Shown in pieces: positions 53,996-64,000 of a stretch of 64,000 nt of DNA. Origin of the DNA: an uncultured Clostridia bacterium (GTDB taxonomy: Bacteria > Bacillota > Clostridia > TANB77 > CAG-508); the NCBI GenBank assembly GCA_934182605.1, contig CAKPRQ010000009.1, positions 1 to 64,000 of the forward strand, written 5' to 3'. Position 1 is the stretch's first letter. Every line of letters begins with the position of its first letter. Under the pieces are notes generated by a model that was not told the origin of the DNA, did not search any database, and saw nothing but the letters and a program-made list of their open reading frames with translations. Made by a program: the position numbers and the translations under genes.

Positions 53996-56900
53996 ATGGA
54001 AACAAAATTCTATAACTTAAGTAACCCACAGAAAGCAATTTGGCTAACAGAAGAATACTACAAAAATACTAGTATTAATAATGTTGGCGGTACACTTACT
54101 ATGGAAGAAGTAATAAACAAGGATTTATTAGAAAAAGCAATTTCATTATTTATATCTTCAAATGGCTCTCTAAGATTTAAATTAGATCTATCTCAGAAAG
54201 AGCCTTTGCAATATATTGCGCCAATTACTCATTACGATATTAAGTATATTGAAATTAATGATGAAAATGAGTTGAAAGACATTTCGGATGCCTTTTTGAA
54301 GGAACCTTTTGAAACATCACAATCTTTCCTTTTTGGATTTATAATGTTCAATTTTAAAAATAAGAAAAAAGGTGGCTTTATAGCAAAACTTCACCACTTA
54401 ATTTCTGACGCTTGGTCTATGAGCATTTTAATAGACGAAATTATGTCTATTTATTCTAATTTATTGTCAAATAACACTATTGACATAAATCCCCCTTCAT
54501 ATTTAACATATATAGAATCTGAAAATAATTATTTAAATAGTGAAAAATATAATAGAGATAAAGAATTTTGGGAGAATATTTTTAATTCTGCTCCTGAATT
54601 AACTACTTTATCTAAAAAATATAATAATAGTATTGAAACTTCATCTGAGGCTAAAAGAAAAGTCTATACTTTAAATGAAAATAATACAAATGTTATAAAA
54701 GATTTCTGTAAAAACAATAAAACTTCCCCATACACACTTTTTATGGCTATTTTAGGATTATATACAGGAAAATTAAACAATACTGATACTGTCATTTTAG
54801 GTACTCCTGTGCTTAATAGAACAAATTTTAAAGAAAAACATACTATGGGAATGTTTATTAGTACTATTCCTTTTAAGATAGATATTGATTTTAAAGATAC
54901 TTTTAAAGAATTTTTACTTAATTTAAATAAAGAACAATTAGGCTTATTTAGACACCAAAAGTATCCTTATAATGATTTATTAGATTCTATACGTAGTAAA
55001 TACGATATTTCTAATAATTTATATACGACTGTTTTATCATACCAAAATGCTAAAAACAATAGAAGAAATTCTAATATACAATATAAAACTGTTTGGAATT
55101 TTAATGGAAACATTGCTGAAGAATTAGAATTACATATTTCAGATTTAGATGATAATAATACTTTTAACTTTATATTCGACTATAATATCAATAAATTCAC
55201 AGAAGATGATATTACTAATATTTACAACAGATTATTTTATATATTTAACCAAATAGAAAAAAATCCTAATATTTCCTTAGAAGATATAGAAATAATTACT
55301 CCTGAAGAAAAAACTAATATTTTAAGTGAATTTAATAACACATATAAAGATTATCCAAAAGATAAAGATATAGTCGAAATTTTTTACGAAAATGTTTTAA
55401 AATATCCTAATCATACTGCATTAGTTTATGAAGATGAAAAGATAACATATCAAGATCTATATAAAAAAATATCTGCTATAGAAAAAGAACTTATTAAAAA
55501 TGATGTACATTTTCAAGATATTATAGCAGTATATATGCCTAAGTCTATTGAATATGTAGCTGCTATATTAGCTATTTTAAAACTTGGTGCAATATATTTA
55601 CCAGTCTCATTTAATTATCCTGAAGAACGTATAAAGTATATGTTTGAAAATAGTAAAACAAAATTAATTATTTGCAAAGATAGAATGGAAAATAATTTCA
55701 ATATTAATATGATTTTTGCAAAAGAATTAGAATATGAAAATGAAGAAATACTTCCACCAAAACATTTCGATATTTCAAATAGTGCATATATTATATATAC
55801 TTCTGGTTCTACTGGTAAACCTAAAGGAGTAGAAGTAAGTCAACAATCTGTTATTAATCATGTTTATAATGTGTACAATAATTATTCAACTCATTTTAGT
55901 GATAAGGATAAGACATTAAGTTTAGTTAACTCTTCTTTTGACGTTAATGTTGAAGAAATATTTGTGCCAATGTTTTTTGGATGTACTTTACATTTAATAT
56001 CTGAAGATAGTATATACGATCCTAGAAAAATTGCCGATTATATTTATGAACAAAAAATCACATATACTTTTATACCACCTACTATACTTAGTGCTGTATA
56101 TCATAATCTAAGAATATTTAAAAATATAAGTTTAAATAAATTACTCGTTGGAGTTCAATCTATTAAAAATACTATTTTAAATATGTATTTAGATTTAATT
56201 CCAGATTTAGAAATTGTTAATGGCTATGGACCAACTGAAGCTACTATTTACTGTATATGTAAAAAATATACTTATACCAATACTGGTACTATTTTTAATG
56301 TCCCTATTGGTAAACCAATGGATAATTGCGAAATTTATTTATTAAATAATACTTTAACATTACAACCTTTTGGTTATGTTGGTGAAATATGTATAGCTGG
56401 AGAATGTTTGTCTAAAGGTTACTTATATAATAAGGAAAAAACTGAATCTAGTTTTATATTCTGTCCTAATATTAACAAAAAAATATATAGAACAGGAGAT
56501 TATGGATACTATCTTCCTAATGGAGATATAATGTATGTTGGAAGAATAGATATGCAGGTTAAGCTAAATGGCTATAGAATTGAACTTTCTGAAATAGATG
56601 AAGTTATATCAAAGTATTCAAATAATCTTGAGTATAGTTATAGTTTAATACATAATAAAAAAATATATTCATTTATTATAGGTAAAGAAATAGACCATGC
56701 TAAGTTAAAACAATATTTGAAAACCAAATTACCATATTATATGATACCTATAAGCTTTATAAATATAGGCAAGATTCCTTCTACAGCTAATGGAAAAATA
56801 AATAAAGATTATTTAATAAATATACTAGAAGAAAGTTTAAAGAATAAAGAGAAAGAAATAGTTATGCCTTCTAACAAAATTGAAGAATATCTTATAAATC

Positions 56901-59900
56901 TTTTAGCTAAGCTTTTAAAACTATCTCCTAGTGATATAAGTATAAAAGATAATTTTTTTGAACTTGGTGGAGATTCTTTATCAGCTATAAAAATATGCTC
57001 ATCTTTACAAAAAGACTTGGACCTTAATTTACCAATAAAGATGTTATTTGAACTAGATACTATTCAAGATATTGCAAATTATCTTTCTACAACAGATACT
57101 TCTGTTTACTATAATATACCAAAATATGAAGATAATTTAGAAAAATATCCTATATCTTCAGCACAAAAGAGAGTATATTTATCAAGTACTATTGCAAAAA
57201 ACAATAAACTTTTGTATAATATGCCTTGTATCATAAAATTACCTAATGATATAAATATAAAGAGACTAGAAAGTTCTATAAATACATTGATAGAAAAACA
57301 TGAAAGTCTTAGAACATATTTTATTAAAGATACTACAGGAATATATCAAAAAATATTACCTAACGCAAAAATAAAATTAAATCCTGTTTACTTGAAGAAT
57401 CACTCTATAAAAAGCTATGCAAAAACTTTTGTAAGGGAATTTGATTTATCTAAAGCTCCTTTAATGAGATGTGAATTACTTATTAGTGAAAATAATATGC
57501 ATTATTTATTATTAGATATGCACCATATTATTTCTGATGGCGTATCTACTAACATATTAGTGAAAGACTTATCTGATATATATAATAACAAGGAAATTGC
57601 TGTTAATAATATTAAATATACTGATTATTCTATATGGGAAAATAATGCAATTAATAATAATGTGTTTAAGAAAGAAAAAGAGTTCTGGCTTGATAAAGTT
57701 AAAAATACAGATTTATTAAATTTACCTACAGATTACCCTAGACCAATAGACTCAACGTATAATGGAAGTAGAATTAATTTTACAATACCTAGGAAAATAT
57801 TTACTAAAATAAAATATTTCTGCAACCAGAATAATATAACTCCATATATGTATATGTTAGGTGCTTTTAATATATTAATGTATAATTTCTGTAAACAAGA
57901 AACTATAACACTTGGTACACCTGTTGCAAATAGAGTCTTGGGGAAAACTTCTGATATTATTGGTATGTTTGTTAATACTTTAATTATGCAATCTACAATA
58001 GATAGTGATATGTATATTAAAAAATATTACGCTGATTTGAAAAATGATGTTATATCTTGTTTTGAAAATCAAATATATCCTTTTGATGAATTAGTAAATA
58101 ACTTGAATGTTAAAAGAAATTCAAATAATAACAACTTATTCAATACTATGTTTATTTACCAAAATTCTAATATACCAAATATATATTTTGATGATTTTGA
58201 AACTACTATAACACCTATAAATGGTAATATATCTAAATTTGATTTATCAATTGAGATTATACCAAATAATAAAGAATTTTTAGTAACTTTTGAATATTGT
58301 ACAGATTTATTTAAACGACCTACAATCGAGTCATTATATAAAGCATATCTTTCTATAGTAACTCATATAGCTGAAAACCATGAAACTAAAATAAAAGATA
58401 TACAATTATTAAATAGTGATGAAAAGAATAAAATCTTATATGACTTTAATAATACATCTACTATTTATCCTAAAAATACAGATATATATTCATTATTTGT
58501 CGAACAAGTAGAAAACAGTCCAAATAAATTAGCTGTATTTTTTGATAACGAAAGTTTGTCATACCAGGAATTAAATATTAAAGTTTCAAATTTAGCTAAT
58601 ACCATGAGGAAACTTGGGGTAACACAAAATGATATTACAGCTATTTTAGTTGATAAATCTTTAGAATCAATTATCGCTATACTTGCTACATTAAAATTGG
58701 GAGCTGCATATTTACCTATAGATGTTAATTATCCAACTTCTCGTATAGATTATATGTTAGCAGATTCTAAAGCTAAAATATTACTCACAACAAATGATTT
58801 CGTACATAAAGCTACAAATATTATTACAACATTAAATATTTCTTTAGATAATACTGTAATATATACAAATGAAGGAAATTCTGATATAATTATAAATCAG
58901 ATTTCAACTGATAGACCTGCATATATAATGTATACTTCCGGTTCAACTGGTAAACCTAAAGGAACCATAATAACACAAAAAAATATTATAAGACTTATAA
59001 AAAATACTAATTTTATTAAGTTTAGGGAAGATGATAGAATAATACAAACTGGCTCAATAGTATTTGATGCATGTACTTTTGAAATTTTTGGTGCATTATT
59101 AAATGGCTTACCTTTATATATTATTAAAAAAGAAGATTTATTAAATCCTTCTACATTACAAGATTTCATATTACATAATAAAATAAGTATAATGTGGCTT
59201 ACTGCACCTTTATTTAATCAAATATGCGAAGTTAATCCTCATATATTTAATACTTTAAGAGTATTACTAACTGGAGGAGATGTGCTATCACCAAAACATA
59301 TTAATATGGCTAGAATTGCTAATAAAAATTTAAGTATTATAAACGGTTATGGACCTACAGAAAACACAACTTTTTCTTGTTGCTATAACATTGATAAAAT
59401 TTATACTTATAGCATTCCAATAGGTAAACCTATATCTAACTCTACTTGTTATGTGGTATCTGATTCTGAAAAGCTTTTGCCTGTTGGTTTTCCTGGCGAA
59501 CTATGGGTTGGTGGAGATGGCGTTTGTTTAGGATATTTAAATAATGAGAACTTAACGAATGAAAAATTTATGCCTAATCCTTTTGGACTTGATACAATTT
59601 ATAAAACAGGAGATTTGGTAAAATGGCTTCCAGATGGTAATATATCTTTTATAAATAGGATAGATTCTCAAGTTAAAATTAATGGATACAGAGTTGAGCT
59701 AAAAGAAATTGATATAAAATTAACAAGTTCTCAAGCTATAAAAGAAGCATTTTCTATGGTTAGAAATATTAATGATGAAAAATGTATTTGTTCATACATT
59801 GTATGCAATAAACAATTAGATTTAGATGAATTATATGCATTTTTAAAAGAGTCTTTACCAAAATATATGTTGCCAAAACATATAATTACTTTAGATAAAT

Positions 59901-61480
59901 TACCTTTAAATATTAACGGTAAGATAGATAAAAACCAATTACCACTTCCTGATGAAAACAACATTACAAACAGACAAATAATAGAACCATCAACACAACT
60001 AGAAAGAACATTGTTAGACATATTTAAGAAAATTCTTAACAAAAATGAAATTAGTGTTACAGATGACTTTTTTGAAATTGGTGGTGATTCTCTAGGTGCA
60101 ATGAAAATCCAATTAGAAGCTATGAGTAATAATATAAAAATCGAGTATTCTGATATATTTACTCATTCCTCTGTTAGAGAATTAGCAAACTTAATAAGGA
60201 ACTCAAGTAGGAATATAGAAAACTCTCAATCAGGAATTTCTATTGAAAATGAAAATAGATATTTAAGCTATAATGCGTTTTTACAAAACAACTCTATAGA
60301 CAATCTTAAAGAAGTAAGCTATGAATCTTTAGAAAATATTCTATTAACCGGATTTACTGGATTTTTAGGTGCTCATATATTAGATAGTTTCTTGAAGAAA
60401 GAAACAGGAATTATTTATTGTTTAATTAGAGACAAAGATAATCTACCTGCAATAGAAAGATTAAAAAATACATTAAACTTCTATTTTGAAAATAGATATG
60501 ACCACTATATTGGCAATAGGATTCAAGTTGTAAATGGAGATATTAGCGATGATAATTTAGGACTATCTATAGAAGAATATACTTCGTTAGGCAAAAACAT
60601 AAATGCAGTAATACATTCTGCTGCACTTGTAAAACATTACGGAACATTTAAGGAATTTGAAAAAATTAATATAATAGGTACAAAAAATATTGTTAAACTC
60701 TGTACCGATTTTGATTTAAAATTAATTCATGTTTCAACAATAAGCGTATCTGGAAATGTTTTAGCAGAACAAGCTAATGTAAAAAATAATTTTGCAGAAG
60801 ATAAATACTATAACGAAACAAACTTTTATATTGGACAAAATATAGAAAATCTCTACGTAAACAGCAAATTCCAAGGTGAAGATATTGTATTAAATGCAAT
60901 CTCTAAGGGGTTACGAGCATACATTGTGAGAATGGGAAATTTAACAAGTAGATATTCTGAAGGAAAATTCCAACAAAATCACTTTGAAAATGCCTTTGTA
61001 AACAGATTAAAATCTATTTTACAAATTGGATATGCACCTGAATATTTACTAAAAGGATATGTTGAATTCACTCCTATAGATTACTGTGGTGATGCTATAA
61101 TTGATTTAGCAACACATTATAATAAAGAATATTCTGTCTTCCATTTATTAAATGATAACCACGTACCTATGGATAGACTATGTGAAGAGCTAAACGAAAT
61201 AGGAATTCCTATAAAAATTGTTTCTTCAGAAAAATTTAAGGAAATTATACATAATCTTTTAAAAGACGAAAATAAAAAAGATTATTTACAAGGTATAATG
61301 AATGACTTTAATGAAGAAGAAGAATTAGTTTACGAGTCTAATGTGAAAATAGAATCAGAATTTACAAAGAGATTTTTAGAAAAGATAAACTTTGAATGGC
61401 CATATATTGATACTAATTATTTGAAAAATTACTTTAAATACTTATCAGATATTGGTTACTTCAATGTACATGTAAAATAA
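53996..61480 (+). CDS. Nonribosomal peptide synthetase, C-A-PCP-C-A-PCP-reductase
   Basis: 2,494 residues. Domains in order: condensation C1 (about 5-430, HHLISDAW at 133-140); adenylation A1 (about 455-960, TSGSTGKPKG at 602-611); carrier PCP1 (pantetheine Ser at 994 in LGGDS); C2 (about 1040-1470, HHIISDG at 1176-1182); A2 (about 1500-2000, TSGSTGKPKG at 1647-1656); PCP2 (Ser 2032 in IGGDS); and a terminal thioester reductase (about 2110-2490) with the NADPH loop TGFTGFLG (2118-2125) and Tyr-x-x-x-Lys at 2287-2291. Aligned by eye, the A2 code reads D-A-F-W-L-G-G-T-F-K, one step from the valine code DAFWIGGTFK. A1 reads D-V-E-F-V-V-G-I-Y-K, which I cannot assign. There is no epimerase. The N-terminal C domain suggests an acylated first residue, and the reductase should release a peptide aldehyde ending in valinal. 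No thioesterase, transporter or PPTase is adjacent. Confidence 0.92.
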   Translation: METKFYNLSNPQKAIWLTEEYYKNTSINNVGGTLTMEEVINKDLLEKAISLFISSNGSLRFKLDLSQKEPLQYIAPITHYDIKYIEINDENELKDISDAFLKEPFETSQSFLFGFIMFNFKNKKKGGFIAKLHHLISDAWSMSILIDEIMSIYSNLLSNNTIDINPPSYLTYIESENNYLNSEKYNRDKEFWENIFNSAPELTTLSKKYNNSIETSSEAKRKVYTLNENNTNVIKDFCKNNKTSPYTLFMAILGLYTGKLNNTDTVILGTPVLNRTNFKEKHTMGMFISTIPFKIDIDFKDTFKEFLLNLNKEQLGLFRHQKYPYNDLLDSIRSKYDISNNLYTTVLSYQNAKNNRRNSNIQYKTVWNFNGNIAEELELHISDLDDNNTFNFIFDYNINKFTEDDITNIYNRLFYIFNQIEKNPNISLEDIEIITPEEKTNILSEFNNTYKDYPKDKDIVEIFYENVLKYPNHTALVYEDEKITYQDLYKKISAIEKELIKNDVHFQDIIAVYMPKSIEYVAAILAILKLGAIYLPVSFNYPEERIKYMFENSKTKLIICKDRMENNFNINMIFAKELEYENEEILPPKHFDISNSAYIIYTSGSTGKPKGVEVSQQSVINHVYNVYNNYSTHFSDKDKTLSLVNSSFDVNVEEIFVPMFFGCTLHLISEDSIYDPRKIADYIYEQKITYTFIPPTILSAVYHNLRIFKNISLNKLLVGVQSIKNTILNMYLDLIPDLEIVNGYGPTEATIYCICKKYTYTNTGTIFNVPIGKPMDNCEIYLLNNTLTLQPFGYVGEICIAGECLSKGYLYNKEKTESSFIFCPNINKKIYRTGDYGYYLPNGDIMYVGRIDMQVKLNGYRIELSEIDEVISKYSNNLEYSYSLIHNKKIYSFIIGKEIDHAKLKQYLKTKLPYYMIPISFINIGKIPSTANGKINKDYLINILEESLKNKEKEIVMPSNKIEEYLINLLAKLLKLSPSDISIKDNFFELGGDSLSAIKICSSLQKDLDLNLPIKMLFELDTIQDIANYLSTTDTSVYYNIPKYEDNLEKYPISSAQKRVYLSSTIAKNNKLLYNMPCIIKLPNDINIKRLESSINTLIEKHESLRTYFIKDTTGIYQKILPNAKIKLNPVYLKNHSIKSYAKTFVREFDLSKAPLMRCELLISENNMHYLLLDMHHIISDGVSTNILVKDLSDIYNNKEIAVNNIKYTDYSIWENNAINNNVFKKEKEFWLDKVKNTDLLNLPTDYPRPIDSTYNGSRINFTIPRKIFTKIKYFCNQNNITPYMYMLGAFNILMYNFCKQETITLGTPVANRVLGKTSDIIGMFVNTLIMQSTIDSDMYIKKYYADLKNDVISCFENQIYPFDELVNNLNVKRNSNNNNLFNTMFIYQNSNIPNIYFDDFETTITPINGNISKFDLSIEIIPNNKEFLVTFEYCTDLFKRPTIESLYKAYLSIVTHIAENHETKIKDIQLLNSDEKNKILYDFNNTSTIYPKNTDIYSLFVEQVENSPNKLAVFFDNESLSYQELNIKVSNLANTMRKLGVTQNDITAILVDKSLESIIAILATLKLGAAYLPIDVNYPTSRIDYMLADSKAKILLTTNDFVHKATNIITTLNISLDNTVIYTNEGNSDIIINQISTDRPAYIMYTSGSTGKPKGTIITQKNIIRLIKNTNFIKFREDDRIIQTGSIVFDACTFEIFGALLNGLPLYIIKKEDLLNPSTLQDFILHNKISIMWLTAPLFNQICEVNPHIFNTLRVLLTGGDVLSPKHINMARIANKNLSIINGYGPTENTTFSCCYNIDKIYTYSIPIGKPISNSTCYVVSDSEKLLPVGFPGELWVGGDGVCLGYLNNENLTNEKFMPNPFGLDTIYKTGDLVKWLPDGNISFINRIDSQVKINGYRVELKEIDIKLTSSQAIKEAFSMVRNINDEKCICSYIVCNKQLDLDELYAFLKESLPKYMLPKHIITLDKLPLNINGKIDKNQLPLPDENNITNRQIIEPSTQLERTLLDIFKKILNKNEISVTDDFFEIGGDSLGAMKIQLEAMSNNIKIEYSDIFTHSSVRELANLIRNSSRNIENSQSGISIENENRYLSYNAFLQNNSIDNLKEVSYESLENILLTGFTGFLGAHILDSFLKKETGIIYCLIRDKDNLPAIERLKNTLNFYFENRYDHYIGNRIQVVNGDISDDNLGLSIEEYTSLGKNINAVIHSAALVKHYGTFKEFEKINIIGTKNIVKLCTDFDLKLIHVSTISVSGNVLAEQANVKNNFAEDKYYNETNFYIGQNIENLYVNSKFQGEDIVLNAISKGLRAYIVRMGNLTSRYSEGKFQQNHFENAFVNRLKSILQIGYAPEYLLKGYVEFTPIDYCGDAIIDLATHYNKEYSVFHLLNDNHVPMDRLCEELNEIGIPIKIVSSEKFKEIIHNLLKDENKKDYLQGIMNDFNEEEELVYESNVKIESEFTKRFLEKINFEWPYIDTNYLKNYFKYLSDIGYFNVHVK

Positions 61481-61520
61481 TAATAATAAATTTAAATATA
61501 CTATAAAAGGAGAAATTATT

Positions 61521-63326
61521 ATGATAACTTATGGAATTATTATGTCTATTTCTGTAATTATAACTAGCATAATGCTAGTTATAATTTCAAAACAAAGACC
61601 AAAAAATCAAATGCAGCAAATGTTTTTAATAAATATAATTTTATTATTTATATTATGCTTTTTTGTATTATTACAAATTTTATTTAGTGAGCGACTAAAT
61701 ATTGAGCCAATATATTTCGATTATCTTGCATATATTGGTGGTTGCTTCATACCTGTATCCACATTTCTTACGAGTTTGATTTTTGTTAATACTAAAATAA
61801 CATTTAAGAAATATCATTTGTTACTACTCATAATACCTTTTATTTCCCTCCTTGTGCTTTGGACAAATAATATTCACCATCTATTTTTTGAACAGTATTC
61901 TATCTACATAAAAGATGTAATATACGGTCCTTACTTTTACGTGCATGCTGCTTATTCTTATTTTATTTTATTATTAACAGTTATACTATTTATAACAGGA
62001 GCTATAAGAAACTCTGGATTCTTTTCAATGCAAAGTATGTTAATTTTATTAGGTATTATTTTCCCTTTATGTATAAATATTCTTGGAACACTTAAAATAA
62101 TTGACATAACTATATACATAACACCTATTATGTTTTTTATTGCTATGGTCTTTTTCGCACTTGCAGTTTTTAAATTTAACTTTTTAAAATTAAATCCTGT
62201 AGCATTACAAAAAATTGTAAATAGAATTTCTGATGGTTATATAGTTTTAAACGAGGATGGTATTATAACAGATTATAACGAGACTTTTATCAATATGTTT
62301 GAGTTAGAAAAGTATAATGTACGTAATTCTCATATAAGAAAATTTTTAAACACTATAGAAATTTCTGGCGAAGAACAACTTTCTCTTACCAAAAAAATGC
62401 TAGATGCTTATCACAAAGATGTAGAATATAAATACACTTTATGTTGCAAAAAGGTAAATAAGTATTTTAATATGGAAATGAATAATATAAAAAATAAAAA
62501 TAATATTATCGGAACATTAATTTTATTTAAAGATATTACTCAACATATAGAAGATATGAAGATAATAAAAAGCAATCAAGATGTTTTAATAGAACAGGAA
62601 CGTTTAGCTTCACTAGGACAAATGATTGGAGGTATAGCACACAACTTAAAAACTCCTATAATGTCTATTGGAGGTGCTACTGAAGGTCTTACAGATTTAA
62701 TAAAAGAATATAAATTATCTATAAAAGACCCTGAAGTTACTATAGATGACCACGAACAAATTGCTAATGAAATGGACGAATGGGTAGATAAAATAAAATC
62801 TCATATAAGTTACATGTCTGATATTATTACTACTGTAAAAGGACAAGCTGTTACATTATCACAAAGCAACGAAATATATTTCTCATTAGATGAACTTGTA
62901 AAACGTGTTGACATACTTATGAAACATGAATTGAAAAATGCTATTATTTATTTAAATGTTACTAATAATGTAAAAAGTTCATTTAAATTAAAAGGGAATA
63001 TAAATGGACTCGTTCAAGTTATTAACAATATTATTTCTAATGCTATACAAGCTTATAATGGAAAAACAGAAGAGACTATAGAGTTAATATTTAATTTAAA
63101 AAATGATAATCTTGTAATTGCTATAAAAGATAATGCAGGTGGTATCCCTAAAAAAGTACAAGATAAATTATTCAATTCTATGATAACAACTAAAGGTAAA
63201 AATGGAACTGGTTTAGGATTATTTATGTCCTACTCTAATATAAAAGCACATTTTGGAGGAGATATTACTTTTGAAACTAAAGAAAATGTGGGGACTACAT
63301 TTTACATTACTATTCCTGTAAGGTAA
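61521..63326 (+). CDS. 7TM sensor histidine kinase in the NRPS operon
   Basis: 601 residues; AAGGAGA precedes the ATG. About seven transmembrane helices at residues 3-225 form a 7TM-type sensor region. A PAS domain follows (about 232-340, ISDGYIVLNEDGIITDYNETF), then the dimerisation domain with phospho-acceptor His 374 in GGIAHNLKTP, then the ATPase domain with the N box NNIISNAIQAY and G boxes DNAGGIP and GKNGTGLGL. It starts 40 bp after the NRPS stop, so co-transcription is likely. No response regulator is encoded in the window. It could sense the NRPS product or a target-cell signal; this is inference from linkage only. Confidence 0.88.
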   Translation: MITYGIIMSISVIITSIMLVIISKQRPKNQMQQMFLINIILLFILCFFVLLQILFSERLNIEPIYFDYLAYIGGCFIPVSTFLTSLIFVNTKITFKKYHLLLLIIPFISLLVLWTNNIHHLFFEQYSIYIKDVIYGPYFYVHAAYSYFILLLTVILFITGAIRNSGFFSMQSMLILLGIIFPLCINILGTLKIIDITIYITPIMFFIAMVFFALAVFKFNFLKLNPVALQKIVNRISDGYIVLNEDGIITDYNETFINMFELEKYNVRNSHIRKFLNTIEISGEEQLSLTKKMLDAYHKDVEYKYTLCCKKVNKYFNMEMNNIKNKNNIIGTLILFKDITQHIEDMKIIKSNQDVLIEQERLASLGQMIGGIAHNLKTPIMSIGGATEGLTDLIKEYKLSIKDPEVTIDDHEQIANEMDEWVDKIKSHISYMSDIITTVKGQAVTLSQSNEIYFSLDELVKRVDILMKHELKNAIIYLNVTNNVKSSFKLKGNINGLVQVINNIISNAIQAYNGKTEETIELIFNLKNDNLVIAIKDNAGGIPKKVQDKLFNSMITTKGKNGTGLGLFMSYSNIKAHFGGDITFETKENVGTTFYITIPVR

Positions 63327-63341
63327 GTAATATATTTAAAA

Positions 63342-63390
63342 AATTATATAGAGTAGGTTAAAAATATATTTTAACCTACTCTATATAATT
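63342..63390. terminator. Bidirectional terminator after the NRPS operon
   Basis: A perfect 22-bp stem (63342-63363 with 63369-63390) has a 5-nt loop, between the convergent histidine kinase and coupling-protein genes. It marks the boundary between the biosynthetic operon and the conjugative-type gene. Confidence 0.85.
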
Positions 63391-63405
63391 AAATTGATAC
63401 TCTAA

Positions 63406-64000
63406 TTATACATTTGATGTTGTTTCGTCATTATCAAAAGCTCCAAATATTTCATCAAATTTTGCTTCTAATTCTTTCTGTACATCTACATCTAATTGTT
63501 CAAATTCTTCTTTATTATTTTGTTTTTGTGTTCCTTCTTCATCACCAATTCCGCTTATATTTATTGGTTCATTATATTCCACATTATTTCCTTTTTTGGT
63601 TGATTGTGGTTCTTCTTCTAACATGCTATCTATGCTTTGAATTGTGTTATTTTTTTCTGGTTCTTCATCTTCTACATAAGGTTTATACGGATTAAATTTT
63701 CTCCATTTTCCTCTCTCTATAAGTACATCATTATGATTTGCAGGATACTGTTTTGCATATTTTACTGTTGGATATTCAAAGTAATAATATTTATGTGCTT
63801 TAACAGGTTTTAATCCTTTTTCGTATATAATACAATAATCATTATCAAACCTTCTTAGTTCATCTGGTGTTAATAAGGCTCTCGCCATTATTTGGTCACT
63901 TTCGCTATAACCTTGTCTACTTCTATCTTTATCTCTATTTATAGATATGCTTTCTCTGCTTATTGTTTTCTCTCCTAAAGCTTTTGAAAAATATTCTACT
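63406..64000 (-). CDS. C-terminal part of a VirD4/TraG-like type IV coupling protein (runs off the window)
   Basis: The open frame continues from the stop at 63406 through the ATG at 63888 to the window edge, so that ATG is not the start. Upstream residues read EYFSKALGEKTISRES and QGYSESDQIMARALLTPDELRRF, the pattern seen near the end of VirD4/TraG coupling ATPases, followed by YCIIYEKGLKPVKAHKYYYFEYP. A long acidic, low-complexity tail of about 90 residues ends the protein. Coupling proteins bring the relaxosome to the type IV secretion channel. The Walker motifs would lie beyond the window. It suggests an integrative conjugative element to the right. Confidence 0.8.
   Translation of the reverse strand, partial: VEYFSKALGEKTISRESISINRDKDRSRQGYSESDQIMARALLTPDELRRFDNDYCIIYEKGLKPVKAHKYYYFEYPTVKYAKQYPANHNDVLIERGKWRKFNPYKPYVEDEEPEKNNTIQSIDSMLEEEPQSTKKGNNVEYNEPINISGIGDEEGTQKQNNKEEFEQLDVDVQKELEAKFDEIFGAFDNDETTSNV

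Noticed and set aside
63406..63888. A complete 160-residue gene starting at 63888
   Set aside because: The frame stays open to the window edge and upstream residues continue the coupling-protein pattern, so this is only the C-terminal part.

Overview
The window looks like a chromosomal segment from an uncultured, very AT-rich, spore-forming member of the Clostridia (Bacillota). The evidence is strong AGGAGG-type ribosome sites, TTG and GTG starts, sporulation genes (spoIIR and a GerMN-domain protein), gdpP, mecA, a DUF378 protein and a fused activator/dehydratase of the 2-hydroxyacyl-CoA dehydratase type. I see no rRNA, tRNA, CRISPR array or complete IS transposase.

Region 1 (1-25900) is dominated by four giant leftward genes for secreted or surface proteins. 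Three (6259-10692, 11002-17847, 20346-25586) are paralogues: signal peptide, short stalk domain, dockerin-like pair of calcium loops, Fn3/Ig-like repeats, and two to four copies of a SUMF1/FGE-like (C-type-lectin fold) module without the cysteines of true formylglycine-generating enzymes. The fourth (776-6229) is a membrane-anchored protein with SdrD/Cna-B-like domains, 29 bp downstream of its neighbour. The c-di-AMP phosphodiesterase gene gdpP lies among them. The paralogues share a leader block about 100 nt upstream of their starts, and an extra copy near position 531 has no gene behind it.

Region 2 (25900-53800) is mostly housekeeping. It holds a U32 hydroxylation-type protein, an unrecognised HELVH metalloprotease, a trmN6-like/rsmI pair (rsmI carries a frameshift), DUF378, GerMN, the dehydratase fusion, mecA, a UDP-sugar pyrophosphorylase/phosphohexomutase pair, spoIIR, acpS, pcrA, a ZIP transporter, ndk, prfA and an HtrA protease. 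Three diverged AAA_14/DUF4143 ATPases are scattered through it. Each has a textbook promoter and its own palindrome or repeat set touching the promoter. The third lies between a complete ZIP gene and a deleted copy of that gene's two ends.

Region 3 (53800-63400) is a two-gene biosynthetic operon on the plus strand: a 2,494-residue NRPS (C-A-PCP-C-A-PCP-reductase) followed by a 7TM-type histidine kinase. The terminal reductase and a valine-like code in the second A domain suggest an N-acylated dipeptide aldehyde ending in valinal, related to the aldehydes and pyrazinones of gut Clostridia and staphylococci.

Region 4 (63406-64000) is the C-terminal part of a VirD4/TraG-like coupling protein, so a conjugative element probably begins at the right edge.

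Several hairpin or MITE-like elements (146-402, 39807-39863, 48455-48541, 52453-52602) share terminal or loop motifs and may be one non-autonomous repeat family.
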